A DNA stretch of 64,000 bases, taken from Gammaproteobacteria bacterium (GTDB lineage: Bacteria; Pseudomonadota; Gammaproteobacteria; Pseudomonadales; Azotimanducaceae). Shown here piece by piece: positions 1-8,838 of the stretch. Every line of letters begins with the position of its first letter. Within the stretch, counting starts at the first letter, position 1. Location: contig VXLL01000035.1 of assembly GCA_009841615.1 (NCBI GenBank), positions 62,001 through 126,000 of the forward strand, given 5' to 3'. Both the position numbers and the translations under genes were made by a program. A model generated the notes under the pieces. It was not told the origin of the DNA. It worked only from the letters and a program-made list of their open reading frames with translations, and ran no database searches.

Positions 1-120
1 CGCTTCTGTTTCTGCACTCAACTCGGCAGCATTTATCGAGAATGCGACAATACAAGCGAGTGCTAACGCTATCAAAATGTGCCAAGCCAAGTACTTTGCA
101 CTCAGGAGTTCTTTAAACAA
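1..120 (-). CDS. N-terminal part of an exported protein of unknown function (runs off left edge)
   Basis: This is the first 40 codons of a minus-strand gene whose 3' part lies outside the window. The start is TTG at 120-118, chosen because a strong ribosome binding site (GGAGG) lies 6 bases upstream. The translation has a short basic start (FKELLSAKY), a hydrophobic run (HILIALALACIVAF) and a small-residue stretch (SINAAELSAE), which together look like a signal peptide or an N-terminal anchor. The mature protein is not visible, so no family can be named. It reads in the same direction as the genes to its right. Confidence 0.6.
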   Translation of the reverse strand, partial: MFKELLSAKYLAWHILIALALACIVAFSINAAELSAETEA

Positions 121-433
121 AATCTACCTCCAATTTCATTCGATCAATGGAACGAGCGCGTTTGCGATCTTCGTCGTTATAACGCGCATGAACTACATTG
201 TAGTAAAGAGAGTTTTGGGAGCGTAGCTACTAGTTACTTAAGACACCAATCCTCGGAAAGCCTATGGTTGAGTGTGGTGAATTCTCTCAAGACTCTTACA
301 ACCTCGAGTTGTATCGAAACTGTGATCGGAATCGGTGGTGAGTGCGTCAGTAGTGGAGCCCAGGACGATTGTTAAAAGGACAGTCTCGTACGGCACCTTA
401 GAACCTTGAGTCTGTTTACCGGTATATCCTAAA
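121..433. other. intergenic stretch without a convincing gene
   Basis: About 310 bases separate the exported protein start from the end of the TVP38-like gene. Both flanking genes are on the minus strand, so this should hold the downstream region of one and the promoter of the other. Short open frames on both strands cross it, but none has a Shine-Dalgarno sequence or a recognisable protein, and they overlap each other. I see no strong hairpin followed by a T tract. Confidence 0.5.
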
Positions 434-1135
434 TTAATGCGATTTGCGAATACGTGAGCGCGCTGCATCAACCATTTTTTTGGCAACGAGTGGAAAGAGT
501 CCAAGTGCGACCAGCGAGAGTATGAGTGCCCACGACAGGATCCCAGAAGCAGACTGCAATTTACCTAGTTCTTTGCCAGAATTAACGTACAAAAACGTTC
601 CAGGCAACATACCTAGTTGCGTTACCCAGTAATACGTCCACAGACGTATCGGGGTCAGTGCCATTACGAAATTAACCACAAAATACGGCACGACAGGAGC
701 AACCCGAAGACCAAAGAGATAAAACGCACCCTCTTCTGCCACTCCACGGTTAATGAGGCTTAAGTGCGTGCTGAACTTCTTTTGGACGTAGTCGCGCAAG
801 ACATAGCGAGCCAAAATAAAGGCGCAGACTGCACCTAGAGCACTCGCGAACACAACCACGATAGTCCCCCTCATCGTTCCAAAGACTGCGCCCCCAATCA
901 GAGTTAGTAAGGTCGCGCTCGGGATTGATAGGCTAGTCAATACCACATAAATTGCTATGTACGTAGCAATAAAAAGAGCAGGATGCGCTAGACAAAGGTC
1001 GACGATGGCACTTCGTTGCCGTTGTAAATATTCAAATGAGAGATACTCGTTTAGCGGTAAGAAAAAGAATAACGCAATACACACAATCACAGCGGCTGCT
1101 AGTACGAGCTTCAAGATGTTTTTAGCAGAAAGCAT
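434..1135 (-). CDS. TVP38/TMEM64 (DedA-like) family membrane protein
   Basis: A 233-residue integral membrane protein of the VTT/SNARE-associated superfamily (YdjX/YdjZ type). It has an N-terminal membrane segment (about residues 8-28), the glycine-rich reentrant region IGGAVFGTMRGT followed by a long hydrophobic stretch ending AFILARY, and the family's second motif FGLRVAPVVPYFVVN, then one or two C-terminal helices and a basic tail. Family members are inner-membrane proteins linked to lipid scrambling or small-molecule transport; the substrate here is unknown. It is a single gene, separated from the TonB receptor gene by a strong terminator. Confidence 0.85.
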   Translation of the reverse strand: MLSAKNILKLVLAAAVIVCIALFFFLPLNEYLSFEYLQRQRSAIVDLCLAHPALFIATYIAIYVVLTSLSIPSATLLTLIGGAVFGTMRGTIVVVFASALGAVCAFILARYVLRDYVQKKFSTHLSLINRGVAEEGAFYLFGLRVAPVVPYFVVNFVMALTPIRLWTYYWVTQLGMLPGTFLYVNSGKELGKLQSASGILSWALILSLVALGLFPLVAKKMVDAARSRIRKSH

Positions 1136-1194
1136 CGTTACTTGAGATTGTTGAAGGACTGATGCAGGCTGCGATGTCGGTGAAGAACAAAGAA

Positions 1195-1230
1195 AATGCT
1201 CTTACCACTCAAAAGCGTGGTAAGAGCATT
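1195..1230 (-). terminator. strong hairpin terminator downstream of the TonB-dependent receptor gene
   Basis: A perfect 14-bp inverted repeat (AATGCTCTTACCAC at 1195-1208, GTGGTAAGAGCATT at 1217-1230) with an 8-base loop. On the minus strand it lies 28 bases after the receptor stop codon and is followed by a T-rich stretch (TTCTTTGTTCTTC), as expected for factor-independent termination. It also isolates the TVP38 gene from upstream read-through. Confidence 0.8.
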
Positions 1231-1258
1231 AACTCGAACTATTTCGGACTAGAAAAAC

Positions 1259-4200
1259 TTACTTTACAGAATAACGGAAAGAAACGCCCGCGACACGTGG
1301 TTCGGTTAGGAAGTAGTTGCGGAAGAATCCCGATGAGTCTGAGGTTAAATACATCCCAGTAACGTTGTCGTTGTCTTCAAGATTTCGAATCCAGCCTTTC
1401 AGCATAATCCGTCCGTTTCGGCTCTCAAACGTTGCACTAACGTTCATCTGCGTCCATGCATCGATTTCGTCACCTGCGGTGTTGAATTCTCGACTGTAGG
1501 ACTCGCTCTGCCAGTAGTAGTCCCATCTCAGAGACAGCTTTCCGTTAAGCATACCAAAAGGAGAATCAGTACTGTAAGTCAACCCTATCTTAAAGGTGTG
1601 TTCCGGCGAGTTCGGTAACGAGTTTCCATCGAGATCTGACGGTAATCCGTCCGAAGTTTCGACACCAAGAGCATCCAGAAACGCTCTTGAGAAGTATGCG
1701 GGAATTGACACACCAAATTCATTCACTGGATACGAGACCGACACAGCGGTCAAGCCGTTACGAATGTCCGCAGTCGCGCCTCTCGCTAACGCTGCTGCGA
1801 CGACCTCGTTGGTGATGTGTGCTTTACGCGCGATGAAGTTAATCCCCGTTAACACGCCTGGGTCCACGTTGTTCAGAACAATCCAATCGTCATTGCCAGC
1901 AGTACGATTCAAAGGATCAAGAGACATTGAGCCGTCGACAGCAGTGTTCAAGTAGCTGTACGCGTAATCGACGATAAGATTTGGCATACCATCAATGGTG
2001 AACCAACCCTCTGCTTCAAATCCCCAGATATTGGCATCAATGTTCTCATTGATCGCGGAGTTGTTCTTGATACGAGTTACCTGTAGTCCTTCGTATTGGT
2101 AGGTAAAGAACGATCCGTTTAGGTTGAGACGGCGGTCAAACCAGTAACTCTTGGTCCCGACCTCTATTGCGGTGACATCTTCGCGATCGAATGTAAAGCC
2201 ACTAGTGCCTTGGAACTGTTGGGGGATTGCCGCATTCATTCCTCCGGGCTTGTATCCACTGCTAAGTGAGCCGTAAACCATTACATCTTCGTTAAGTCTA
2301 ATGTCTAATGCAGCGCGCCCTGTCAATGCAGTCCATGACCCACTATCGGGACTATTGGTAAGTCCACGTGCTTCACCAAACGCTGGTGCGATGGGTACTC
2401 GTTGGCTAATCGCGACGCGTTCTGGACTATACGCGGCCGTCTGCAACGCAGCGTCTATCTCTTCTTGAGAAACGCCATAGTAGAGCGCCAGTGCAACCTC
2501 TGGTGGTCCGCTTGCAAAGGGGCCGAGAAGTAAATTGGATGTTCGAGACCAGAAAATTCGGGATGCTGCGTTTACATTAACTAGGTGGTTAGGATGCAGG
2601 AGACCAGCGGCATAGGCGGCCTGCAAAGCTGTTTCTAATGGCACAAATTCCACAGGTACGCCAAGAACCCCTGCTACATGTGCGCGAACGCCCGGATATA
2701 CGCTCGCTTGCAACAACGGGACATGATTCAATGCGTTTAGCAGGATGCTGGTGTCATCCGTTGTTCGTGAGTCCTCGTTGTATCGCAGACCGAGAGTCAA
2801 TTGCGTCGTATCGGTCATGTCGTAATAGAACTCTCCGTAGACGGCGGTGCCTTCATCATTCCGACCGCGCCCTCCCTCAGGAGCAGACGAGTTAATGAAG
2901 AGCCCCGGGTATAACGGCGGCAGTCCCAACCCAGACGCACCGTATAGGGAAACGGCATCTAAGGTATTGCTAAAGATCATGTAATCAGTGGCACGTTCGC
3001 GATTGTGAGATATCGCTCCTAAGAGATAGCTCATGCGATCGTCAATTGAACCGCTTACCTTCCCTTCAAATACCCGATCCGTCGAAACACCTGAAGAGTG
3101 GTCGAAGGTAAAGAACACGGTTGGGTCGATGCCGTCGTATATGCAACCACCAAAAATCCCTGCTGTTCCGCCGAAAATGTTGCATTGACGACTGGTAAAG
3201 TTATCCCCCGTGTCGCCCGTAACAGGTGCAGAGGTCGGCCAAATTCCTGATGGGTTGAGCGGCGTTGGCTGTAACGTTGGTCCCACGTCGAAGAGGTAGT
3301 CTTGCTGTGAATAACCATCAGTCTCGTTAACGGCCGCGAGGATTTCGAACTCTAGATCCATCCAAACGTAGTTGATTCCCAGCGCGAAGAAGTCGTCGTT
3401 CTCAACGAAGATGGGTTCTACGTCAGTGTGTACGGTACGAAAGTCTAAGCCGTCAGGTCGAGGGTACTTGTACTGAGCCAGACCGTCCACTCCTGATGCA
3501 CCTAGCGGTAGCGCGCCTATCGCGCCACCGAAGATTCCAAAAGTGGTACCACTTAAGTAGGGGTTGTCGAAACCAAAACCATTCGGAGTACAACCAGTTG
3601 TAGGTAGATCATTTCTTTCACAAATTTGATTACTAATGCGGACACGATCGCTATCTTCGCGTTTGCTACTGAACAAGAACCAGGCAGAAGCAGATTCGTT
3701 GAGTTCCCAAGAGAGGGTGATGCGAGCAGTCCACTCGTTCCGACCGTCGATACTATCGTCGACTCTTGGAATGCCATGAACCCCAGCTAGATTTTCCGTA
3801 TATCCATCTCGGCTCAAGTGCATAAATGCGAGCCGAGCTGCAAAACGATCTTCTAATGGAAGATTGAGCATCACGTTAAAACGAGTGTGCGCGTCGGTTC
3901 CAAGTTCTGTGTTCAGATAGGCATCGAAGACACCAAATACGGGCTTTTTCGTTACAAAATTGATTGCACCTCCGGTTGCGTTTTTACCAAACAAGGTTCC
4001 TTGCGGTCCTCGCAGGATTTCGACCCTCTCCATGTCGAAGAACTCTACCGTGTTTAAGTTGGACGACACAGGGATTTCGTTGAGGTGCGCGGACACTCCA
4101 GGTTCCGCGGCGCTCCCAGTAATTAAACTGCCAATGCCACGTATGCTAAAACTGGATCCCCCAAAATTGGCGGCCGTATATGACACGTTTGGGGTGTTCA

Positions 4201-4429
4201 TCTGAATATCAGAGGGCGTGACCACCTGCTGTTCTTCCAGCGCTTCACTTCCGAATGCGCTGACACTCAACGGCACGTCCTGGATATTCTCTTCGACCCG
4301 CTGCGCGGTAACAGTTACTTCTTCTATTTCAGGCGAAGACTCTTCGTTCTCATCCTGCGCTAACGCGGGTACAAGTAGGCCGAGACAAACGGTGAAGAAT
4401 GTCGAGCCTCTAAGGAAATTTTTCATCAT
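1259..4429 (-). CDS. TonB-dependent outer membrane receptor
   Basis: A 1056-residue TonB-dependent receptor. It begins with two Met codons and a signal peptide (about residues 1-24, cleavage after ALA). An acidic linker and a TonB-box-like EEVTVTAQR follow. The plug domain is clear: IQDVPLSVSAF, then SFSIRGIG, then VEILRGPQGTLFGKNATGGAINFVTKKP. The rest is a long beta-barrel with many aromatic-ended strands, finishing FRYSVK. The N-terminal type matches receptors often annotated for sterols, polyaromatics or siderophores, but the substrate cannot be told and no uptake genes are adjacent. It is somewhat longer than typical receptors because of large extracellular loops. It is monocistronic, with a hairpin-bearing upstream region. 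Confidence 0.93.
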   Translation of the reverse strand: MMKNFLRGSTFFTVCLGLLVPALAQDENEESSPEIEEVTVTAQRVEENIQDVPLSVSAFGSEALEEQQVVTPSDIQMNTPNVSYTAANFGGSSFSIRGIGSLITGSAAEPGVSAHLNEIPVSSNLNTVEFFDMERVEILRGPQGTLFGKNATGGAINFVTKKPVFGVFDAYLNTELGTDAHTRFNVMLNLPLEDRFAARLAFMHLSRDGYTENLAGVHGIPRVDDSIDGRNEWTARITLSWELNESASAWFLFSSKREDSDRVRISNQICERNDLPTTGCTPNGFGFDNPYLSGTTFGIFGGAIGALPLGASGVDGLAQYKYPRPDGLDFRTVHTDVEPIFVENDDFFALGINYVWMDLEFEILAAVNETDGYSQQDYLFDVGPTLQPTPLNPSGIWPTSAPVTGDTGDNFTSRQCNIFGGTAGIFGGCIYDGIDPTVFFTFDHSSGVSTDRVFEGKVSGSIDDRMSYLLGAISHNRERATDYMIFSNTLDAVSLYGASGLGLPPLYPGLFINSSAPEGGRGRNDEGTAVYGEFYYDMTDTTQLTLGLRYNEDSRTTDDTSILLNALNHVPLLQASVYPGVRAHVAGVLGVPVEFVPLETALQAAYAAGLLHPNHLVNVNAASRIFWSRTSNLLLGPFASGPPEVALALYYGVSQEEIDAALQTAAYSPERVAISQRVPIAPAFGEARGLTNSPDSGSWTALTGRAALDIRLNEDVMVYGSLSSGYKPGGMNAAIPQQFQGTSGFTFDREDVTAIEVGTKSYWFDRRLNLNGSFFTYQYEGLQVTRIKNNSAINENIDANIWGFEAEGWFTIDGMPNLIVDYAYSYLNTAVDGSMSLDPLNRTAGNDDWIVLNNVDPGVLTGINFIARKAHITNEVVAAALARGATADIRNGLTAVSVSYPVNEFGVSIPAYFSRAFLDALGVETSDGLPSDLDGNSLPNSPEHTFKIGLTYSTDSPFGMLNGKLSLRWDYYWQSESYSREFNTAGDEIDAWTQMNVSATFESRNGRIMLKGWIRNLEDNDNVTGMYLTSDSSGFFRNYFLTEPRVAGVSFRYSVK

Positions 4430-4465
4430 AACTATCTTAAATTGCTCCGGTTAGTTGAAACGTTT

Positions 4466-4491
4466 TTGTCTTGGTCTCTACGCCAAGACAA
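4466..4491. promoter_or_regulatory. inverted repeat in the TonB receptor upstream region
   Basis: TTGTCTTGG (4466-4474) and CCAAGACAA (4483-4491) form a perfect 9-bp inverted repeat with an 8-base spacer, 37 bases upstream of the receptor start codon. The left arm is preceded by T residues and the right arm is followed by A residues, so it could be an operator, a leader hairpin or a bidirectional terminator-like structure. It lies in the divergent region between the receptor and the M3 peptidase. No known regulator motif is recognised. Confidence 0.4.
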
Positions 4492-4705
4492 TCAAAAAAC
4501 GGCTTGTTAAATAAAGAATATTAGCAAACTTGGGAGTTTTGTGAAATTTTTTGGTATCCGGACATGACTAGTAACTGCGTATTCTCGGGTGACTTCTGTC
4601 CAATCTAGCTATCAAATTTGTTACGTGAACGCCCTTGCCAGTGTACTTCTATAATTCTTCGAGCACCGTAGTTGCTGACTCAAAAGAAATAAATAGGAGA
4701 GATTT

Positions 4706-6553
4706 ATGACCAATGTAGCCGGTCCGTCATGGGATTTATCGACCGAGTATTTATCACCTACCGATCCAGCTATCGACGCTGACCTAGCTACGCTGACTTC
4801 GCTTCTCGATCAAATCGAAGAAAAGAACCAGATTCTCACGCCACTCGTTTCTGCCGCTGAACCACTTGATACTGCGAGTAGAGATCTTGCGGTAGCAACA
4901 GCCAGAGACATTTACGTGCTCGCAAACGACGCGCGTAAATATCTTGCTAATCCGAGTACTTACGCCAGCTGTGTGCTTTCGGTGGAAAGTAATCACGAGG
5001 AAGCGAAGTTACTTTCTGGGAGATTAACTAAGTATCGCGTGCGTTTCAGCGAACTAATGCAGCCAAGTCAGTTATTTTTGGATTTGTCGGAGGACGAAGT
5101 AATTACTTCCTACCTTGCGGAACCACCAATCTCCGAGTCTACTTGGGCGGTCAATCATTCTCGCAAGCGGCGGCACGAGTTGTTAAGTTTGAACGAAGAA
5201 AATTTGGTCGGCGCACTCAGTCAAGACGGCATCCATGCTTGGGGGAGGCTGTACACGGAACTTTCTGGCAAGCTACGTTGTCTGGTTGCCGCCGACAATG
5301 AGCAGCGAGAAGTAGGGATCGCTGAAGCGGCCGCGTTAATGCAGTCTACCAGCGATCGTACTCGTGAAGATGCATGGCAAGCGATAAACAGGGCTTGGAC
5401 GGATCACGAAGATACTTGTGCCGCGGCGATTAATGCACTTGCGGGATGGCGATTGGAAATGTGCAAGCGCAGATCTCACGCAGAGACCGTACACTTCCTC
5501 GATAGGCCTGCGCATGCCAGCCACATCGAACGGCAAACACTAGATGCGATCATGCAAGTCGCAGCTGATTCCAAGCCGATGGCGCGACGTGCGGCGAAAG
5601 CAATGGCGCGCGCCTATGGAAAGAGTCGGTACGGACCGTGGGATAACCGGGCGCCCGCTCCAGAGATGCCAAGTGCCGAATCTAGCTTCCCGTTCGCCAA
5701 GGGACTGGAGGTTATCTCGCAAGCGTACGGTGAAGTTGATTCCACGATGGGAGAATTTGTGGACATGATGGCGTCCAAACAATGGATCGAAGGAACGATT
5801 GGACCGCATAAGCGTCCCGGGGCGTACTGTACATCGTTTGCTAAAAGCAAGACACCACGGGTCTATATGACGTATGGTGGATCCATGTCGGATATCACAG
5901 TACTTGCCCACGAATTAGGGCATGCGTTCCATCATTGGGTCATGAAAGACCTTCCAGACGCCCAGAGGTCTTATGGTATGTCCCTAGCAGAAACAGCTAG
6001 TACATTTGGAGAAACGTTGGTGCGTGACGCGGTACTACAAACCGCAACGACCCCTCAACAAGCACTATCTGTGGCCTGGGAGGAAATGTCAGCTATAGTG
6101 TCGTTCTTACTCAACATTCCCACGCGGTTTGAATTTGAAAAGGATTTGTACGAAGCGCGTGAAGCACGACCATTGTTGCCCACCGAGTTGCGGAAGCTTA
6201 TGTCCGATGCATGGATTTCTTGGTACGGGGATGCCTTGTCGGAACCGGATGAACTGTTTTGGATCAGCAAATTACATTTTTTTATCTCCGGAATTAGTTT
6301 TTACAACTTCCCCTATCTCTTTGGCTATCTCTTTAGCCAGAGTATTTATCAACGTCGCGCGTCGATGGGCGACGAATTTTTTGACCGCTACTCTGGACTC
6401 TTACGCGATACTGGTCGCATGTCTGCAGAGGACTTGGCAAACGAACACTTAGATGGGGACTTAACTACGCCAGAGTTTTGGCAGGAGACAGTCAATGCCT
6501 TGGAAGCAAGGGTAACTCATTTTGAAACGCTTTGCGATGAAGTATGTCCGTAG
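4706..6553 (+). CDS. M3 family oligoendopeptidase (PepF-like)
   Basis: A 615-residue zinc metallopeptidase of the thimet oligopeptidase/PepF family, probably cytoplasmic because no signal peptide is visible. The HEXXH zinc motif is HELGH (His402, Glu403, His406), and the third ligand is expected from the downstream LAETASTFGETL segment. The long helical N-terminal part matches PepF clades, which hydrolyse short peptides released by proteases. The ATG at 4706 follows an AGGAGA element. It is transcribed divergently from the TonB receptor and followed by the cytochrome c' gene after about 60 bases. The peptide substrate is not predictable. Confidence 0.9.
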   Translation: MTNVAGPSWDLSTEYLSPTDPAIDADLATLTSLLDQIEEKNQILTPLVSAAEPLDTASRDLAVATARDIYVLANDARKYLANPSTYASCVLSVESNHEEAKLLSGRLTKYRVRFSELMQPSQLFLDLSEDEVITSYLAEPPISESTWAVNHSRKRRHELLSLNEENLVGALSQDGIHAWGRLYTELSGKLRCLVAADNEQREVGIAEAAALMQSTSDRTREDAWQAINRAWTDHEDTCAAAINALAGWRLEMCKRRSHAETVHFLDRPAHASHIERQTLDAIMQVAADSKPMARRAAKAMARAYGKSRYGPWDNRAPAPEMPSAESSFPFAKGLEVISQAYGEVDSTMGEFVDMMASKQWIEGTIGPHKRPGAYCTSFAKSKTPRVYMTYGGSMSDITVLAHELGHAFHHWVMKDLPDAQRSYGMSLAETASTFGETLVRDAVLQTATTPQQALSVAWEEMSAIVSFLLNIPTRFEFEKDLYEAREARPLLPTELRKLMSDAWISWYGDALSEPDELFWISKLHFFISGISFYNFPYLFGYLFSQSIYQRRASMGDEFFDRYSGLLRDTGRMSAEDLANEHLDGDLTTPEFWQETVNALEARVTHFETLCDEVCP

Positions 6554-6616
6554 TCCTGTCGCGATAGACTATTGAATGTCACATCTCACATCCACACTTA
6601 GTTTGAGGAGCAACTA

Positions 6617-7054
6617 ATGAATAAAACGAAAAACCTCGTCGGCACGTTACTCGTGACTCTGCTGATCGCTACTGCGGTAGTAGCAAATGAAAAGATTGCT
6701 GATTACCGCCATCATAGCATGGAAGCGGTTGAAGTACACTTTCAGTCGATTAGGGATATCTTAAGTGGTGATGTTCCATTCGAGCATCACTTGTCGATGC
6801 ATGTCAATGCACTCGCCGACTATGCTGAAATGATGCCGGATTTGTTTGCGGAAGGTTCTGAAGGGGGAGAAGCTTTAGATCGGATTTGGAATGAAGGCGA
6901 GGAGCAGGCTTTCACGAAAGCAGTCAGCAACTTCAAAGGAACAATGAGTACTCTAAAAGAAAAAGTTGCTGAGGACGATAGCGATGCTATCATGAAGGCG
7001 GTGCGTGCGGTGGGAAACGCGTGTCGTGACTGTCATAAACGCTACCGCGAGTAG
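6617..7054 (+). CDS. cytochrome c' (class II c-type cytochrome)
   Basis: A 145-residue periplasmic haem protein. A cleavable signal peptide (about residues 1-23, ending VVAN) precedes a four-helix region, and the single haem-binding motif CRDCH lies near the C-terminus (Cys136, Cys139, His140), the position diagnostic of cytochrome c'/c-556 proteins. A Shine-Dalgarno sequence (GAGGAG) lies 6 bases before the ATG. Members bind nitric oxide or shuttle electrons. The facing b561 gene overlaps its 3' end by 13 bases, and such cytochrome c'/b561 pairs suggest a membrane-to-periplasm electron route. Confidence 0.9.
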   Translation: MNKTKNLVGTLLVTLLIATAVVANEKIADYRHHSMEAVEVHFQSIRDILSGDVPFEHHLSMHVNALADYAEMMPDLFAEGSEGGEALDRIWNEGEEQAFTKAVSNFKGTMSTLKEKVAEDDSDAIMKAVRAVGNACRDCHKRYRE

Positions 7055-7692
7055 TACATCAGAATCAAAAAGACTGCGAGCGCAACACCAAACGCTAGTA
7101 GCAAGCTCCAGACCGACCATGTAGTGTCTTGGTCTTCGGTAAACTTGCGGCCGGTGAACATGGACAAGGGGATCCTACTACGGAAGAAGCATAAGTAGAC
7201 GATGTGCGCGCTAAGGTGGATGGCGATCAGTGCCAGGATGAACTTCCACACTTGGCCGTGTAGGTCGGACGCGGCTTCAACAAGCTCGTCTTCGGCAAAC
7301 TGTACCAAAGGACCCTCGTAAAACACGTCGTCAGACGTAAACAAACCAGCAACGGATTGCAACGTTAGCGTTAGTAACACAGCAATAGTGAGGAGCACAC
7401 CGGGAGAGGTGTGGGCCCGCGGTGCGGCTTTTCCCATGAAGTGGTGTATAAATGCCTTCGGTGTGGTCCAGTAATTTTTAAACCGTGCATAGGTGCCGCC
7501 TAACACTCCCCACAAGACCCGAAACACGATTAACGCGATCACCGATATTCCAGCGACGCGATGTACACTAAAGTAGTCCAATTGTGGGACTAATCCAGTT
7601 AACAGAGCTACAGACACTGAGATTGCGACAGCCCAGTGCCACAATCGCAATGGCCACTCCCATACAAGTGTCAGTTTTGCTGGCTCGTTCAT
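7042..7692 (-). CDS. di-haem cytochrome b561 family membrane protein
   Basis: A 216-residue inner-membrane cytochrome b of the b561/Ni-Fe hydrogenase b-subunit superfamily. Four main hydrophobic helices are visible, with candidate haem ligands in LWHWAV (His19), FSVHRVAG, and the pair in the third and fourth helices (DLHGQVW, AIHLSAHIVY). A fifth hydrophobic segment ends the protein. The family passes electrons between quinones and periplasmic carriers; the convergent neighbour, cytochrome c', is a plausible partner. The gene ends inside the 3' end of that neighbour (13-bp tail-to-tail overlap), so antisense effects between the two transcripts are possible. Confidence 0.87.
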   Translation of the reverse strand: MNEPAKLTLVWEWPLRLWHWAVAISVSVALLTGLVPQLDYFSVHRVAGISVIALIVFRVLWGVLGGTYARFKNYWTTPKAFIHHFMGKAAPRAHTSPGVLLTIAVLLTLTLQSVAGLFTSDDVFYEGPLVQFAEDELVEAASDLHGQVWKFILALIAIHLSAHIVYLCFFRSRIPLSMFTGRKFTEDQDTTWSVWSLLLAFGVALAVFLILMYYSR

Positions 7693-7719
7693 ACTTCTAC
7701 TAATACCTGAAAGAACTTA

Positions 7720-7834
7720 CAATTGTTAGGTTCGATACTAACAATGAATGTTACGCAGTATCGAACCGTTTCAAATTTCTTTGTTCAGCCGTTGCAAAAG
7801 ATACTAACAATCAATCTCCCTGATCCTAACAATC
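7720..7834. promoter_or_regulatory. repeat-rich divergent promoter between cytochrome b561 and a DNA methyltransferase
   Basis: The 200-base spacer holds three direct copies of GATMCTAACAAT (7734-7745, 7800-7811, 7822-7833) and one inverted copy of CTAACAAT at 7721-7728. The first copy overlaps an 11-bp perfect inverted repeat, GGTTCGATACT (7729-7739) and AGTATCGAACC (7757-7767). Repeated sites with mixed orientation are typical of a regulator-binding region. A TATA-rich element near 7876-7883 lies about 12 bases before the methyltransferase ATG. The regulator is unknown. Confidence 0.55.
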
Positions 7835-7894
7835 GATCTTGGACATTGTGTCTGAGCTACGGGGAGACATCTGTCAATATATAGCGTCATTCAA

Positions 7895-8830
7895 ATGACA
7901 AATACCAAACGATCGCTAGGTCAATTTTTCACAGTAAGTCAGAATCCATTTGAGCTCACAGCGTTCAAACAGTGGGCTGAAGAAGCAAATCTACGGAACA
8001 AAACCGTATTAGAACCGTTTGCTGGAGCGAATCACATCATTGAGTCTCTTCAAGCAAGCGGGTTGTGTAAAGCATTTACTTCGTATGACATCACACCAGC
8101 GCACAACGCCGTCGTGGAACGCGACACAATGAAGTTTTTTCCAACGGGATTTAACGCGTGCGTGACTAATCCACCATGGTTAGCACGGAACTCGGCTACT
8201 CGACGAAAACTTCCATACCCTGTTTGCGATTATGACGACATCTACAAATATTGCTTGGAATTGTGTCTGAAACACTGTGAGTTTGTCGCAGCACTCATTC
8301 CAGCGAGCTTTTTGCAGAGTGGGCTGTTCCAGGAACGGTTGAGTACGTATATCTTGTTGCATAAACTCATCTTTACTGAAACCGAAAATCCAGTCTGTTT
8401 AGCTCTTTTCACAGGTTCTAAAGATCGTTCCACCAACGTGTTCTATGATGAAGAATTTATTGGGAGACTCGATGATCTTCGTACCAACATTCCAACGGAG
8501 ACAACAAACCGAAGGTTGCGATTCAATGATCCTCAGGGGACGCTCGGCTTCATTTCTTTCGACAACACACGCGGACGAACTATTCGATTTTGTGGCGTAG
8601 ATGAAATTTCCTACTACGAAATTAAACAGTCATCTCGATTTATCACGCGAATCAGCGGAGACTTTCACGCCATACCAGACTTGGTAGACAGACTGAATTT
8701 GAAGCTCACAAAATTCCGAGATGACACCAGAGACCTATTCTTGACTCCGTTTAAGGGAATCCGAGAGGATGGTCAATACCGGCGTCGAATGTTTTTCTCT
8801 CAAGCAAGAATGTTGATCAACGCGATCTAA
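7895..8830 (+). CDS. orphan N6-adenine DNA methyltransferase
   Basis: A 311-residue class I SAM-dependent methyltransferase. It has the N-terminal signature LGQFFT, motif I as VLEPFAGANHII, and the catalytic adenine-methylation tetrapeptide NPPW at residues 92-95. This resembles the catalytic core of type IIG/Eco57I-like enzymes without a nuclease or an obvious large target-recognition domain. No restriction gene is adjacent; the next gene is polB, converging 8 bases away. The ATG has no Shine-Dalgarno sequence, and a TATA element about 12 bases upstream suggests a leaderless message. It could be a solo regulatory methylase or a remnant of a restriction system; recognition site unknown. Confidence 0.8.
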   Translation: MTNTKRSLGQFFTVSQNPFELTAFKQWAEEANLRNKTVLEPFAGANHIIESLQASGLCKAFTSYDITPAHNAVVERDTMKFFPTGFNACVTNPPWLARNSATRRKLPYPVCDYDDIYKYCLELCLKHCEFVAALIPASFLQSGLFQERLSTYILLHKLIFTETENPVCLALFTGSKDRSTNVFYDEEFIGRLDDLRTNIPTETTNRRLRFNDPQGTLGFISFDNTRGRTIRFCGVDEISYYEIKQSSRFITRISGDFHAIPDLVDRLNLKLTKFRDDTRDLFLTPFKGIREDGQYRRRMFFSQARMLINAI

Positions 8831-8838
8831 TTTCCTCC

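Noticed and set aside
79-504. Overlapping open frames of 98 and 80 codons on opposite strands
   Set aside because: No ribosome binding sites, no recognisable protein, and they overlap the TTG-initiated exported gene and the TVP38 gene end.
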